Source: Rhizophagus irregularis
Lineage: Eukaryota > Glomeromycota > Glomeromycetes > Glomerales > Glomeraceae
DNA length: 64,000 nt
Assembly: GCF_026210795.1 (NCBI RefSeq)
Contig: NC_089449.1
Location: forward strand, 3,100,001-3,164,000
Direction of reading: 5' to 3'
Numbering within the stretch: position 1 is the stretch's first letter; each line of letters begins with the position of its first letter. Below, one piece after another: positions 10,767 through 22,821 of this stretch. The notes below the pieces were generated by a model. It was not told the origin of the DNA and searched no databases. It worked only from the letters and a program-made list of their open reading frames with translations. The position numbers and the translations under genes are program-made.

Positions 10767-11680
10767 AAACCAAAGGGAAAAAATCCCGTACTTCCAAATC
10801 TAAAAGAGAACCTATTCTCAAGAAAACTGATGAAGTCTTTCATGCAGCACTGAAGTCTATAATTGCTTCACTAGCAGCACAATGTCCTAAAGAAATCCTC
10901 CTACAGATTAATGCTTATACCAATCAAGCATATGAGAATCTGAAAGACCCGCTTTTAAACCATTTTGTTAGTGACTATCCAGTTAGTGAAAGAAAGAAAC
11001 TCTGGGATGTTCTTTCAGCAAATATGCAAAACATTTTATCTCCTATAGCTCATGCTGTAAATACAGCAACTCCACTATTACCAACTCCTCCTGCAGATGT
11101 ACCATCTGAAGTAGAACAGAAAGAAGACAAAACACTGAACCATGCAATACGTGCCTATCAGCAGAAAAACCTATACTGGCCAAGACCCTTAGAAATCAAC
11201 TTTCTCCAGTTAGATGATCCCAATGATGTAGCGACCATTTCCTGTAAAATCAAAAATGTATGCATACCCTATGCTATAATCGATACAGGGTCTGACTCTT
11301 CAGTGATCTCTGAGAATGTAGCTAAGCATCTAGGTCTCAAAATAGATCGAAAGAATATACATGCACTTAATGGTGTAGCTGGATCAACCAAAACTCTTGG
11401 CACTATCAATGAAATTCCCATAACTATCGGTGAAGGTACAAATACAGTCACTATATCAGACGAATTCTCTGTTATACCTACCGAGAAGGATCGAAATGGT
11501 AAGGACAAATCATTGCTAATACTTGGTACACAGTGGCAGTATCGTGCAGGTTGGGAACCTGTAGTAAAGGGTGAGTTCAAAGCAAATGTAAATGGACAGG
11601 TTGTCTCAATTCCTCTCTCTGTACATAAGGCACAACGTAATGTTTTTGCAGTAGATAGCCAACCTATAAAAAAAAACTAG
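10742..11680 (+). CDS. Retropepsin-like aspartic protease in -1 frame after gag, outer copy
   Basis: The -1 frame relative to gag is open from the A10 run to 11680, about 312 codons. It begins with a Lys-rich linker, then a helical segment (SIIASLAAQCPKEILLQ), a Pro-rich hinge near TPPADVPSEV, and a single-chain retropepsin unit with the catalytic DTGSDSSVIS and the flap-side LILGTQW. Retropepsins act as dimers and cut Gag polyproteins. No good start codon precedes the domain in the -1 frame except ATG at 11024, so expression as a Gag-Pro fusion by -1 frameshifting is the simplest reading. The frame ends AAA AAC TAG, a classic slippery heptamer followed at once by the stop. Confidence 0.75.
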   Translation, partial: TRQRGVSVKTKGKKSRTSKSKREPILKKTDEVFHAALKSIIASLAAQCPKEILLQINAYTNQAYENLKDPLLNHFVSDYPVSERKKLWDVLSANMQNILSPIAHAVNTATPLLPTPPADVPSEVEQKEDKTLNHAIRAYQQKNLYWPRPLEINFLQLDDPNDVATISCKIKNVCIPYAIIDTGSDSSVISENVAKHLGLKIDRKNIHALNGVAGSTKTLGTINEIPITIGEGTNTVTISDEFSVIPTEKDRNGKDKSLLILGTQWQYRAGWEPVVKGEFKANVNGQVVSIPLSVHKAQRNVFAVDSQPIKKN

Positions 11681-11928
11681 CTGATCGTACCTGTCAGCAT
11701 TGTGGGAAGGAATTCCCATATCCTTCTAATCTTAGACAACATTTTTTACGAAAAAATCCATGTGCAGTAAAAAAGTCCCATGCAAAGCCCATGCAAAGCC
11801 CATGTGCAGTTAAAATTTTTCATGCAAAGTCCATGCAAAGTCTATGCACAGTAAAAAAATCCCATGCGCAGTCCACACAAAATTTGAGTGAAGCAACAGT
11901 ACCCATTCGTCTATTTCTTGATGAATAA
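11677..11928 (+). CDS. C2HC zinc-finger tail in third frame after protease, outer copy
   Basis: 84 codons with no start, open immediately after the slippery A AAA AAC. It encodes ADRTCQHCGKEFPYPSNLRQ then H and C ligands, a C2HC finger nearly the same in layout as the N-terminal finger of the PolB protein, followed by degenerate 13-residue repeats (HAKPMQSPCAVK). Its length is the same in the inner copy (23266-23517). A second -1 shift would append it to Gag-Pro. In the inner copy the shift needed differs (+1 or -2), so the recoding claim is weaker here than for gag-pro. Confidence 0.55.
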   Translation, partial: LADRTCQHCGKEFPYPSNLRQHFLRKNPCAVKKSHAKPMQSPCAVKIFHAKSMQSLCTVKKSHAQSTQNLSEATVPIRLFLDE

Positions 11929-11934
11929 TGGGAA

Positions 11935-12371
11935 CTACGACATGGAAGCAAGTTTTTTTTCTATTTCTCGTACTTGCTTCTTCATGGTATCAATTTCATG
12001 TCGTATCTGATGATTTGTCTTGATCAATTTCTCATGTTCTTTAGTAAGGTTCTGCATGAATCGGCCAAAAGTAACCTTATTATATTCAAGCAAGTGCTTC
12101 TGAAGTATGGAAACCTCTTCACTAATCATGTCTTGTGTCATTCTGTTTCTTGGCATATATGTCTGTTTAACAGTTAGTCTCTGACGTGCTAATTTTTTCT
12201 GGTATCTTTCTACTTCATGTTTCAAAATAACTCTACCATGGAATTTACTCCACTGGTATCAGACACAGATAGTGGACTGCGCTTCCTTGTTGTGAGACGA
12301 ATCCATGCCTCATGTATTACAGAAGCTGGTAATATAACTAGTAGCTCAGTGTATACCTGGTTGAAAGACAT
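11935..12371 (-). pseudogene. Coiled-coil protein, outer copy, frameshifted
   Basis: Corresponds to the intact 145-residue inner gene at 22822-23259, with ATG at 12371. One T is missing in a T run near 12226 (four against five in the inner copy), which separates the first 49 residues from the coiled-coil part (open from 12225 to 11935). It is convergent with the gag-pro-finger unit; only 6 bp separate the two stops. Confidence 0.75.
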
Positions 12372-12464
12372 TAGTTCTTATTACGAAAAAAAAAATTTGG
12401 AATTCCAAAGAATTCTGAAGAATTCCATAGAATATCTTATCATATGACACCTCCCAGAAATCTG

Positions 12465-12734
12465 TTAGATGTCATGTGCTAATGATTGTCTTTCTCTTAG
12501 TATTGAATAATAAAATGCCTCTACTAAGTCATAAAAGGCATTTGGAATGTTTGGTACAGGGCATTTCATAAATGCATCAATACTAGTCTTAGAACTTATG
12601 ACCATTTTAGCTAATGCCTTTATACTTTTTATTGCATCCTCTACATCTTTAAAGAGACCTCTCTGAATTGTGATATGTATAAGGTCATCGATATATTCTT
12701 TACTATGTATATCATAGATTGGATCGTCTTCCAT
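12465..12734 (-). CDS. Conserved 89-residue acidic protein, outer copy
   Basis: ATG at 12734 (MEDDPIYDIH), 89 residues, acidic N-terminus and a predicted helical body (DAIKSIKALAKMVIS). Nearly identical to the inner 22459-22728 and intact in both copies, which is evidence that it is a real gene. It lies downstream of PolB on the same strand with a short gap, as if co-expressed. No family recognised. Confidence 0.65.
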   Translation of the reverse strand: MEDDPIYDIHSKEYIDDLIHITIQRGLFKDVEDAIKSIKALAKMVISSKTSIDAFMKCPVPNIPNAFYDLVEAFYYSILRERQSLAHDI

Positions 12735-12807
12735 TTTAACTACTGAGAAAAAAATATAATTTATTATTAATATATGCCTAAGTATCACTAAACTATTCTA
12801 TATCATT

Positions 12808-15800
12808 CTAATATTTCTCTGGTAATCTGGTTTCTATAGCTATTTTTTCTGCTGCCTCATGACTTGTGCAACGCTCAAGAAGTTTCTTATATACTTGAAT
12901 ACGCCAGTGTCCGAATGGTAAGGAGGATATACCATCTGACCAAATCCAGCGTTTTGTATCGATTGGGGATAATGCCTTCTTCTCTGACTCGATTAGTGAT
13001 ATTACATGATTTTTTGTACGCATTCCCACATTCTTGGCATAGAAGATATTATTTTCAAACAGACAGTCCCGATATACTTGAGTCATAGGATCGAAGATTT
13101 CATCTTTTTCTACTGTATCATCTAATAAAGTTCCACCTAAAGATGGGAAATATGTGTCCTTAGCCATATCACTCATACCCTTCTTGCTTACTCCTTTATG
13201 TTTGGACTTTGTAGACTTGTCTGCCAAGACATAGTGGTAGGATTTTGCACGGATGTGGTAAGATTCAGTAATTACATTTCCAGGAGTCTCATCCTTGAAA
13301 AGCCCGATAGTCTTGGTATCATTAAGGTCAAAGAGATCTGGACGCTCTGCCATATCTTTGTAAATATCTTCTGTCTCGACATGGTAGATAAAGGAGTCAG
13401 TATCCATATATCCAAGTCGTACTTTGTTTCCATACTTCTCTTTGACAAAACCATACCAGAAGCGGTACATTAAGAGTTTACTGAGACCAAGGACAGATGC
13501 ACCAATAATGATAGGTTTATTGAGAATAACACTAGCCTTACCCATATGTGCTCCTACAAGTGTGTTGCCAAGTTGACGAGCATACTTGAAGGAGGGCTTG
13601 CGAACTTTCTTAAGGAATTTCTTCTCATCATTTTCATTGATCATTCTCATAAGCTTGACATCCTGATACTTACGTACATTCTCCATAGTCTTGCCATAGA
13701 CTGAGTTATTCATGAGTTTAAAGAAGTCTTTCTCAAATGAATTCTTGGATTGTTGACGTAAATTTGTATTTTTTGCAATATAAGGAGCTAACCAGTTATC
13801 TTGATCAAATGATAAGACTTGTGTAATCTCATCTACAACCATGCCTAACTTAATGTAATACTGGAGCTCTTGGTAATGTATAACATAATCTTCATGTTTA
13901 CCAAGATGTGGAACTAACTTCTCTGTTTTAGGGAATCGCCCTCCATCTAAGTTATCAACAAGTTTGGTTATATATGGGCTTAACTTATCCTTTTTTACAG
14001 CTATACTATCAACTGCAGGAGGTAGATCTTGTAGATAATCATGAGTCTTAAGGGGGAAGTGCGCTTTGATATTTAGGAAGTAACCACGGGTAGCATCTGG
14101 TTTTGTATTAAGAATTACATTAAGTATTTGCTTCTGCTTATCTGGATTCTGTTTGAAATATTCTGGAGATGCTTCCCATCTGTAATTACCAATGGGTAAG
14201 TACTGGCTCATAGCCCATCCATACAGATTGTTTGCATCTACATAGGAAATCCAGGTAGTAGGTTTAGAGGGATTAAAAGAGTCACCCATCTTAGGGTTAT
14301 TGGCTTTTAGAAAACGGTGTCCAGCCATAGCTATTCCTCCACGTTTAGCCTTTTCAGTAAAATCATGCATGGTCATGTCAGTGAATAGCTCTATTTTAAC
14401 TCCAGTCATCTTAAGCATGCCATCCCAAGAAAGTGCAGGAGCAGAGACATAATGACTTGGGTCAAGTCCATAATGATGCATCGCTGTCTGTCGAAATTTT
14501 GTCCAGACATCTGCTAGGAGAAGAACATCAGTCTTAAGGTAAAGGTCATGATACTCGCCTAAGTTCTTGCAGCCAAATTCCTTCCAAACTTTTTGTGCAT
14601 GTTTGTAATTATCCTGAGTGATCTTTCCTCCAAGAGTACTATGAAAGTCATGAATAGATGGGAGTTCTGTCTCCTTGAAACGATCATGTGAATCAATATA
14701 TTCATAAGGATAAACCCCCTTACGTGTGATTAAGTCAATATGTTCAGACGAGAAGTTTTTGAAGTGTCGCTTTGTAAGGGGTTTATCTGTCCCTAAATTC
14801 TTTGCAAGGTTTGCAAGACTGGAAGCCATGAACTGCATGCTATCAATGTACTTGAATTGCCCTACCTTCATGGATTTGTAACGTTCAAATGTCTCTGCAA
14901 TAACTTTGATTTGATGCGCTCCAATTGATCGTCCAACAGATTCACAAACTAAATGGGAGTCATAGCCACGGAAGTTATGAAATACCACAGGAATTGGAGT
15001 CTTCCATGCTTCGATTTGAAGCTTAAGATTGCATGCATTATGAGCAGCCCCACGAAACTTACCTGTGATGTGGCAGTGATCCCAAACTTTTTTGTCTTGC
15101 ACGCCCTGATTGAAATTCCCATTACATATCCAACAACTAACTGCTTCAGTGAATTCCTTTTTAGTTTCCTCTGTTATAATACGTTCTACTTTTACTTCTA
15201 AAACATCATTAATCCTTCTTAATTCTTTATCAAGTCTGCTGACAAACTCTTCTGTTGCATTTGGTCCTCGGTATAAGAATGGCCCCCATGTCTCATCAGT
15301 TTCAATCCAGTGGACCATATAGCAGAAGCTGTTAGCCTTTTGCTCCATAATCTTATGCATATTTCCACCATAGTTTTCATTACACTTTCTGTTATCAGCC
15401 TCAAAGTCTGCAATAATTACACATGGAGCATACATTGTTCGGTTAAAATTCTTAAACTCCTCAAAATCATTCTTACCTTTAACTGGTAACTCAACTCTTT
15501 GTGGTGACTCACCTAATCCAAAACACCATTCCTGATGATTAGTTAGAGATTTAGACGATGGAAAGCTTTGGAAGCACCGATTGCAAAGATGCTTCTTTCC
15601 CCTTGTGGGATGTATCTTTGTATATTAAAGCATCAGGATTCTTAATCCAAAGGAAGTGATTCTTCTGACCATACTTTCCTTCATCTGATTTTGTAATATC
15701 TGTAAGGGCCATGAGGTGAATGATATGTTGACGGTTGTAATTCTTACTTGCAATAACAGGTTTTGGAATACCAGTTTTCTCCTCCCATTCCCATACATTA

Positions 15801-16927
15801 ATGGAGATCTCAGGATTGAGGTCCTCAATCTTGCTAAATATGCATGGACAAACAGGAGTGGGCATAGGAATTGCATTGAGATTGACTTGTTCCAAGTATG
15901 GCTTAAATTTTTCTGCCCGAAAGATTCGCTCAAGTTTTTGTGTATGCCCATCTTTATATGCAAAGTAAGCACCTAAAGCCCCTTGCAAACATTTTTCAGA
16001 GAGCAAGCCTGTGTCCGGATCTATGAGATCTTTGTTATCCGGATTGATAGTGCACTTCTTATTTGCAAGTGCCTTAGGTGTAAGAATGTATGAGCCTCCT
16101 TCTGCTCGGCGGTAAGTATACGTCTCAATAGTTAATATATCTATACTAACAATTTTCCAACCAGACCCTCCTTTCATAAATTTGACAATTTTATCTGTGA
16201 TATCCACTGCTGATTTCGTTAAATGATCATCTATATCATTCTTTAAAAGAAGTACACGCATGACTCCTCTATGATAAACTTGCTTATATGTTCCACTATT
16301 ATCTGTATATGTAGCCAATATAGTGATAGCTGATTTGATTTGCCCCTTTTCTTTAAGTTCACTCTCAAGAATTTCTGTTATTTTCTGGCGGGTATCAGCT
16401 ATTACACTTGGAAAATATGGTATATCTCTAACATTTGGTTTAAGATCAGCTTGCCATACTGTCTTATGTTTTAGAGATTTATGTGAACGTGCAGGATCAT
16501 GAACTCTTTTTACAAATTGAATATCACACCATCTTCCTCTATAATCTTCTTGCATATAAGCAAACCATTCATTATCTGTTTGGGGAGCTCTTCTTTTTCG
16601 TGGAGTATATTGATTGTAATCACCAGGTCCTGCTAACCATTTTGCTAGTTCATCAATTGATAAATTAGGAGTTTTCTCTGCAGGAGCTGGGATAACTTCA
16701 GGTATGAGTTCCTGGAGTTGCTCCGGTTGTGGTTGCAATTGTACAATCTCAGGTGTGGGATCCTGGAGTTGCTCCGGTTGTGGTTGCAATTGTACAATCT
16801 CAGGTGTGGGATCCTGAGGGTTAGCTGTAGGCTTGCATAGAAACTTTCTATTTTGATGCCCACGAAGCTTTTGTGGAGTTGCAAAAGTCTTTCCACATCT
16901 ATCACAAGTTCGATTGCTTGTTGCCAT
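12808..16927 (-). pseudogene. Family B DNA polymerase with zinc fingers, outer copy, frameshifted
   Basis: Full-length homologue of the inner polymerase (about 1372 residues), ATG at 16927. One extra base in a four-base C run (plus strand 15599-15602; three in the inner copy) shifts the frame near residue 444 and the first part stops at 15551. The remainder, with exonuclease and polymerase motifs, is open from about 15598 to 12808 and has ATG at 15435 just before the first exonuclease motif. It keeps a glutamine codon at the position where the inner copy has a stop, so the two copies are broken at different sites. An N-terminally shortened polymerase could still be made from ATG 15435. Confidence 0.9.
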
Positions 16928-16997
16928 ACTGGTTGTGTACTAATAACCTAAAAATTTTTTTCTTTAATTAATAAATTCTAAAATGTTTTCCATCTTA

Positions 16998-17285
16998 TTA
17001 CTATCAAAATCGGTATGAAAATAGGCTTCGACAAAGAATCAGAGCAATTTATGATTAGGGTTAAATTTTGGTTAGACTTTATTGTCCCAGATTTTTTCGT
17101 ATTGCAGGAGAAGCTTTACAATATGTCTAGTTGTCTTCCTGCTGTATATTTTTTGGTTAGACCTCGGACGGATTTTTGGTTAGACTTTTGGTTAGACCTG
17201 TTGTCCCAGATTTTTTCGTATTGCAGGGAAAGCTTTACAATATATCTAGTTGCCTTCTTGCTATACATTTTTTGGTTAGACCTGG
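16998..17285. repeat. Right terminal inverted repeat of outer element, inner-side fragment
   Basis: First 288 bp of the right terminal repeat, interrupted by the nested copy. It continues at 29118; 288 plus 624 bp gives 912 bp, the same length as both repeats of the nested copy. The last five bases, CCTGG at 17281-17285, form the left target duplication of the nested insertion. Confidence 0.9.
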
Positions 17286-18197
17286 AGTAGGACAAACTTG
17301 GGGGTTCTGGGACAGCGGCTATCACATAGGTCTAACCATAATTTAGTGTACCCCCAGACCACCTAGCCTTGATTTCTGATATGATAACATTATACCTGTT
17401 TTTCTATCCCCAGACCACATAACCTTGATTCCCGATATGTTATTACTTGATAGCTAAAAAAGAACCCCCAAACGTTGTAGATAAGATTAAAATCATATAT
17501 TCCTAAACATTATTACCACGCATGGATCTATTCCAGGGTATCATAATTTTATGCTATATCAGATTGCCTTTATAAGTGCTAAAGGTATGAAGGACACGAA
17601 GTATCTGTAATACTGATAGCACGATTCAGCAATCCATTGTGGCATACTATTTTTATGATACTCTAAAATGGATTCATTCGATAATTTAAGCCATTCATGC
17701 TCTAACCAAAAATTTTTAACAGGAAGGCAACTAGACATATTGTAAAGCTTTTCCTGCTATACGAAAAAATCTGGGACAGCGAAGTCTAACCAAAAATCTA
17801 ACCCAGGTCTAACCAAAAATGTATAGCAGGAAGGCAACTAGATATGTTTTAAAGCTTTTCCTCCTATACGAAAAAATCTGGGACAGCGAAGTCTAACCAA
17901 AAATCTGACCCAGGTCTAACCAAAAAATGTATAGCAGGAAGGTAACTAGATATATTGTAAAGTTTTCCTTGCAATACGAAAAAATCTGGGACAACAGGTC
18001 TAACCAAAAGTCTAACCAAAAATCTGTCTGAGGTCTAACCAAAAAATATACAGCAGGAAGACAACTAGACATATTGTAAAGCTTCCCCTGCAATACGAAA
18101 AAATCTGGGACAATAAAGTCTAACCAAAATTTAACCCTAATCATAAATTGCTCTGATTCTTTGACGAAGCCTATTTTCATACCGATTTTGATAGTAA
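17286..18197. repeat. Left terminal inverted repeat of inner element (912 bp)
   Basis: Matches 28201-29112 in inverted orientation over its full 912 bp. Four subterminal units are spaced about 107 to 117 bp apart, with GGAAGGCAACTAGA-type cores near 17722, 17828, 17938 and 18055. Such arrays are candidate integrase or terminal-protein binding sites. Confidence 0.9.
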
Positions 18198-18267
18198 TAA
18201 GATGGGAAACATTTTAGAATTTATTAATTGAAGAAAAAAATTTTTAGATTATTAGTACACAACCAGT

Positions 18268-21200
18268 ATGGCAACAAGCAATCGAACTTGTGATAGATGT
18301 GGAAAGACTTTTGCAACTCCACAAAAGCTTCGTGGGCATCAAAATAGAAAGTTTCTATGCAAGTCTACAGCTAACCCTCAGGATCCCACACCTGAGATTG
18401 TACAATTGCAACCACAACCGGAGCAATTCCAGGATCCCACACCTGAGATTGTACAATTGCAACCACAACCGGAGCAACTCCAGGATCCCACACCTGAAGT
18501 TATCCCAGCTCATACAGAGAAAACTCCTAACTTAACAATTGATGAACTAGCAAAATGGTTAGCAGGACCTGGTGATTACAATCAATATACTCCACGAAAA
18601 AGAAGAGTTCCACAAACAGATAATGAATGGTTTGCTTATATGCAAGGAGATTATAGAGGAAGATGGTGTGATATTCAATTTGTAAAAAGAGGTCATGATC
18701 CTGCACGTCCACATAAATCTCTAAAACATAAGACAGTATGGCAAGCTGATCTTAAACCAAATGTTAGAGATATACCATATTTTCCAAGTATAATAGCTGA
18801 TACCCGCCAGAAAATAACAGAAATTCTTGAGAGGGAACTTGAAGAAAAGGGGCAAATCAAATCAGCTATCACTATATTGGCTACATATACAGATAATAGT
18901 GGAACATATAAGCAAGTTTATCATAGAGGAGTCATGCGTGTACTTCTTTTAAAGAATGATATAGATGATCATTTAACAAAATCAGCAGTAGATATCACGG
19001 ATAAAATTGTCAAATTTATGAAAGGAGGGTCTGGTTGGAAAATTGTTAGTATAGATATATTAACTATTGAGACGTATACTTACCGCCGAGCAAAAGGAGG
19101 CTCATACATTCTTACACCTAAGGCACTTGCAAATAAGAAGTGCACTATCAATCCTGATAACAAAGATCTCATAGATCCAGACACAGGCTTGCCTTCTGAA
19201 AAATGTTTGCAAGGGGCTTTAGGTGCTTACTTTGCATATAAAGATGGTCATACACAAAAACTTGAGCGAATCTTTCGGGCAGAAAAATTTAAGCCATACT
19301 TGGAACAAGTCAATCTCAATGCAATTCCCATGCCCACTCCTGTTTGTCCACGCATATTTAGCAAGATTGAGGACCTCAATCCTGAGATCTCCATTAATGT
19401 ATGGGAATGGGAGGAGAAAACTGGTATTCCAAAACCTGTTATTGCAAGTAAGAATTACAACCGTCAACATATCATTCACCTTATGGCCCTTACAGATATT
19501 ACAAAATCAGATGAAGGAAAGTATGGTCAGAAGAATCACTTCCTTTGGATTAAGAATCCTGATGCTTTAATATACAAAGATACATCCCACAAGGGAAAGA
19601 AGCATCTTTGCAATCGGTGCTTCCAAAGCTTTCCATCGTCTAAATCTTTAACTAATCATCAGGAATGGTGTTTTGGATTAGGTGAGTCACCACAAAGAGT
19701 TGAGTTACCAGTTAAAGGTAAGAATGATTTTGAGGAGTTTAAGAATTTTAACCGAACAATGTATGCCCCATGTGTAATTATTGCAGACTTTGAGGCTGAT
19801 AACAGAAAGTGTAATGAAAACTATGGTGGAAATATGCATAAGATTATGGAGTAAAAGGCTAACAGCTTCTGCTATATGGTCCACTGGATTGAAACTGATG
19901 AGACATGGGGGCCATTCTTATACCGAGGACCAAATGCAACAGAAGAGTTTGTCAGCAGACTTGATAAAGAATTAAGAAGGATTAATGATGTTTTAGAAGT
20001 AAAAGTAGAACGTATTGTAACAGAGGAAGCTAAAAAGGAATTCACTAAAGCAGTTAGTTGTTGGATATGTAATGGGAATTTCAATCAGGGCGTGCAAGAC
20101 AAAAAAGTTTGGGATCACTGCCACATCACAGGTAAGTTTCGTGGGGCTGCTCATAATGCATGCAATCTTAAGCTTCAAATCGAAGCATGGAAGACTCCAA
20201 TTCCTGTAGTATTTCATAACTTCCGTGGCTATGACTCCCATTTAGTTTGTGAATCTGTTGGACGATCAATTGGAGCACATCAAATTAAAGTTATTGCAGA
20301 GACATTCGAACGTTACAAATCCATGAAAGTAGGGCAATTCAAGTACATTGATAGCATGCAGTTCATGGCTTCCAGTCTTGCAAACCTTGCAAAGAATTTA
20401 GGGACAGATAAACCCCTTACAAAGCGACACTTCAACAACTTCTCGTCTGAACATATTGACTTAATCACACGTAAGGGGGTTTATCCTTATGAATATATTG
20501 ATTCACATGATCGTTTCAAGGAGACAGAACTCCCATCTATTCATGACTTTCATAGTACTCTTGGAGGAAAGATCACTCAGGATAATTACAAACATGCACA
20601 AAAAGTTTGGAAGGAATTTGGCTGCAAAAACTTGGGCGAGTATCATGACCTTTACCTTAAGACTGATGTTCTTCTCCTAGCAGATGTCTGGACAAAATTT
20701 AGACAGACAGCGATGCATCATTATGGACTTGACCCAAGTCATTATGTCTCTGCTCCTGCACTTTCTTGGGATGGCATGCTTAAGATGACTGGAGTTAAAA
20801 TAGAGCTATTCACTGACATGACCATGCATGATTTTACTGAAAAGGCTAAACGTGGAGGAATAGCTATGGCAGGACACCGTTTCTTAAAAGCCAATAACCC
20901 TAAGATGGGTGACTCCTTTAATCCCTCTAAACCTACTACCTGGATTTCCTATGTAGATGCAAACAATCTGTATGGATGGGCTATGAGCCAGTACTTGCCT
21001 ATTGGTAACTACAGATGGGAAGCATCTCCAGAATATTTCAAACAGAATCTAGATAAGCAGAAGCAGATACTTAATGTAATTCTTAATACAAAACCAGATG
21101 CTGCCCGTGGTTACTTCCTAAATATCAAAGCGCACTTCCCCCTTAAAACTCATGATTATCTACAAGATTTACCTCCTGCAGTTGATAGTATAGCTGTAAA

Positions 21201-22386
21201 AAAGGATAGGTTAAGCCCATATATAACCAAACTTGTTGATAACTTAGATGGAGGGCGATTTCCTGAAACAGAGAAGTTAGTTCCACATCTTAGTAAACAT
21301 GAAGATTATGTTATACATTACCAAGAGCTCCAGTATTACATTAAGTTAGGCATGGTTGTAGATGAGATTACACAAGTCCTATCATTTGATCAAGATAACT
21401 GGTTAGCTCCTTATATTGCAAAAAATACAAATTTACGTCAACAATCCAAGAATTCATTTGAGAAAGACTTCTTTAAACTCATGAATAACTCAGTCTATGG
21501 CAAGACTATGGAGAATGTACGTAAGTATCAGGATGTCAAGCTTATGAGAATGATCAATGAAAATGATGAAAAGAAATTCCTTAAGAAAGTTCGCAAGCCC
21601 TCCTTCAAGTATGCTCGTCAACTTGGCAACACACTTGTAGGAGCACATATGGGTAAGGCTAGTGTTATTCTCAATAAACCTATCATTATCGGTGCATCTA
21701 TCCTTGGTCTCAGTAAACTCTTAATGTACCGCTTCTGGTATGGTTTTGTCAAAGAGAAGTATGGAAACAAAGTACGACTTGGATATATGGATACTGACTC
21801 CTTTATCTACCATGTCGAGACAGAAGATATTTACAAGGATATGGCAGAGCGTCCAGATCTCTTTGACCTTAATGATACCAAGACAATCGGGCTTTTCAAG
21901 GATGAGACTCCTGGAAATGTAATTACTGAATCCTACCACATCCGTGCAAAATCCTACCACTATGTCTTGGCAGACAAGTCTACAAAGTCCAAACATAAAG
22001 GAGTAAGCAAGAAGGGTATGAGTGATATGGCTAAGGACACATATTTCCCATCTTTAGGTGGAACTTTATTAGATGATACAGTAGAAAAAGATGAAATCTT
22101 CGATCCTATGACTCAAGTATATCGGGACTGTCTGTTTGAAAATGGTGTCTTCTATGCCAAGAATGTGGGAATGCGTACAAAAAATCATGTAATATCACTA
22201 ATCGAGTCAGAGAAGAAGGCATTATCCCCAATCGATACAAAACGCTGGATTTGGTCAGATGGTATATCCTCCTTACCATTCGGACACTGGTGTATTCAAG
22301 TATATAAGAAACTTCTTGAGCGTGGTACAAGTCATGAGGCAGCAGAAAAAATAGCTATAGGGACCAGATTACCAGAGAAATATTAG
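18268..22386 (+). pseudogene. Family B DNA polymerase (Polinton type) with zinc fingers, one premature stop
   Basis: 1373 codons in one frame, broken only by TAA at 19852-19854 where the outer copy has CAA. Order of parts: C2HC finger at residues 7-30 (CDRCGKTF), three Gln/Pro repeats (EIVQLQPQPEQ) at 40-75, a helical region, a second finger (HLCNRCFQSF) near 450, exonuclease motif I DFEAD near 507, an HNH-like VWDHCHITGKFRG near 610, exonuclease motif II NFRGYDSH, exonuclease III YLKTDVLLLAD, polymerase motif A VDANNLYGWAM near 896, motif B NNSVYGK, motif C YMDTDS near 1175. This layout is that of Polinton-like protein-primed polymerases, which copy the linear element from a terminal protein. 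The catalytic residues are all present; only the nonsense change disables it. ATG at 18268 lies 70 bp inside the terminal repeat. Confidence 0.92.
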
Positions 22387-22458
22387 AATGATATAGAATA
22401 GTTTAGTGATACTTAGGCATATATTAATAATAAATTATATTTTTTCCCGATAGTTAAA

Positions 22459-22728
22459 ATGGAAGACGATCCAATCTATGATATACATAGTGAAGAATAT
22501 ATCGATGACCTTATACATATCACAATTCAGAGAGGTCTCTTTAAAGATGTAGAGGATGCAATAAAAAGTATAAAGGCATTAGCTAAAATGGTCATAAGTT
22601 CTAAGACTAGTATTGATGCATTTATGAAATGCCCTGTACCAAACATTCCAAATGCCTTTTATGACTTAGTAGAGGCATTTTATTATTCAATACTAAGAGA
22701 AAGACAATCATTAGCACATGACATCTAA
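22459..22728 (+). CDS. Conserved 89-residue acidic protein, inner copy
   Basis: ATG at 22459, 89 residues, differing from the outer copy by one residue in the first part (HSEEY against HSKEY). It follows PolB by 72 bp on the same strand, so it may be expressed with it. No motif recognised; a small regulator or terminal protein is possible but nothing in the sequence shows this. Confidence 0.65.
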   Translation: MEDDPIYDIHSEEYIDDLIHITIQRGLFKDVEDAIKSIKALAKMVISSKTSIDAFMKCPVPNIPNAFYDLVEAFYYSILRERQSLAHDI

Positions 22729-22821
22729 CAGATTTCTGGGAGGTGTCATATGATAAGATATTCTATGGAATTCTTCAGAATTCTTTGGAATTCCAAATTT
22801 TTTTTTTCGTAATAAGAACTA

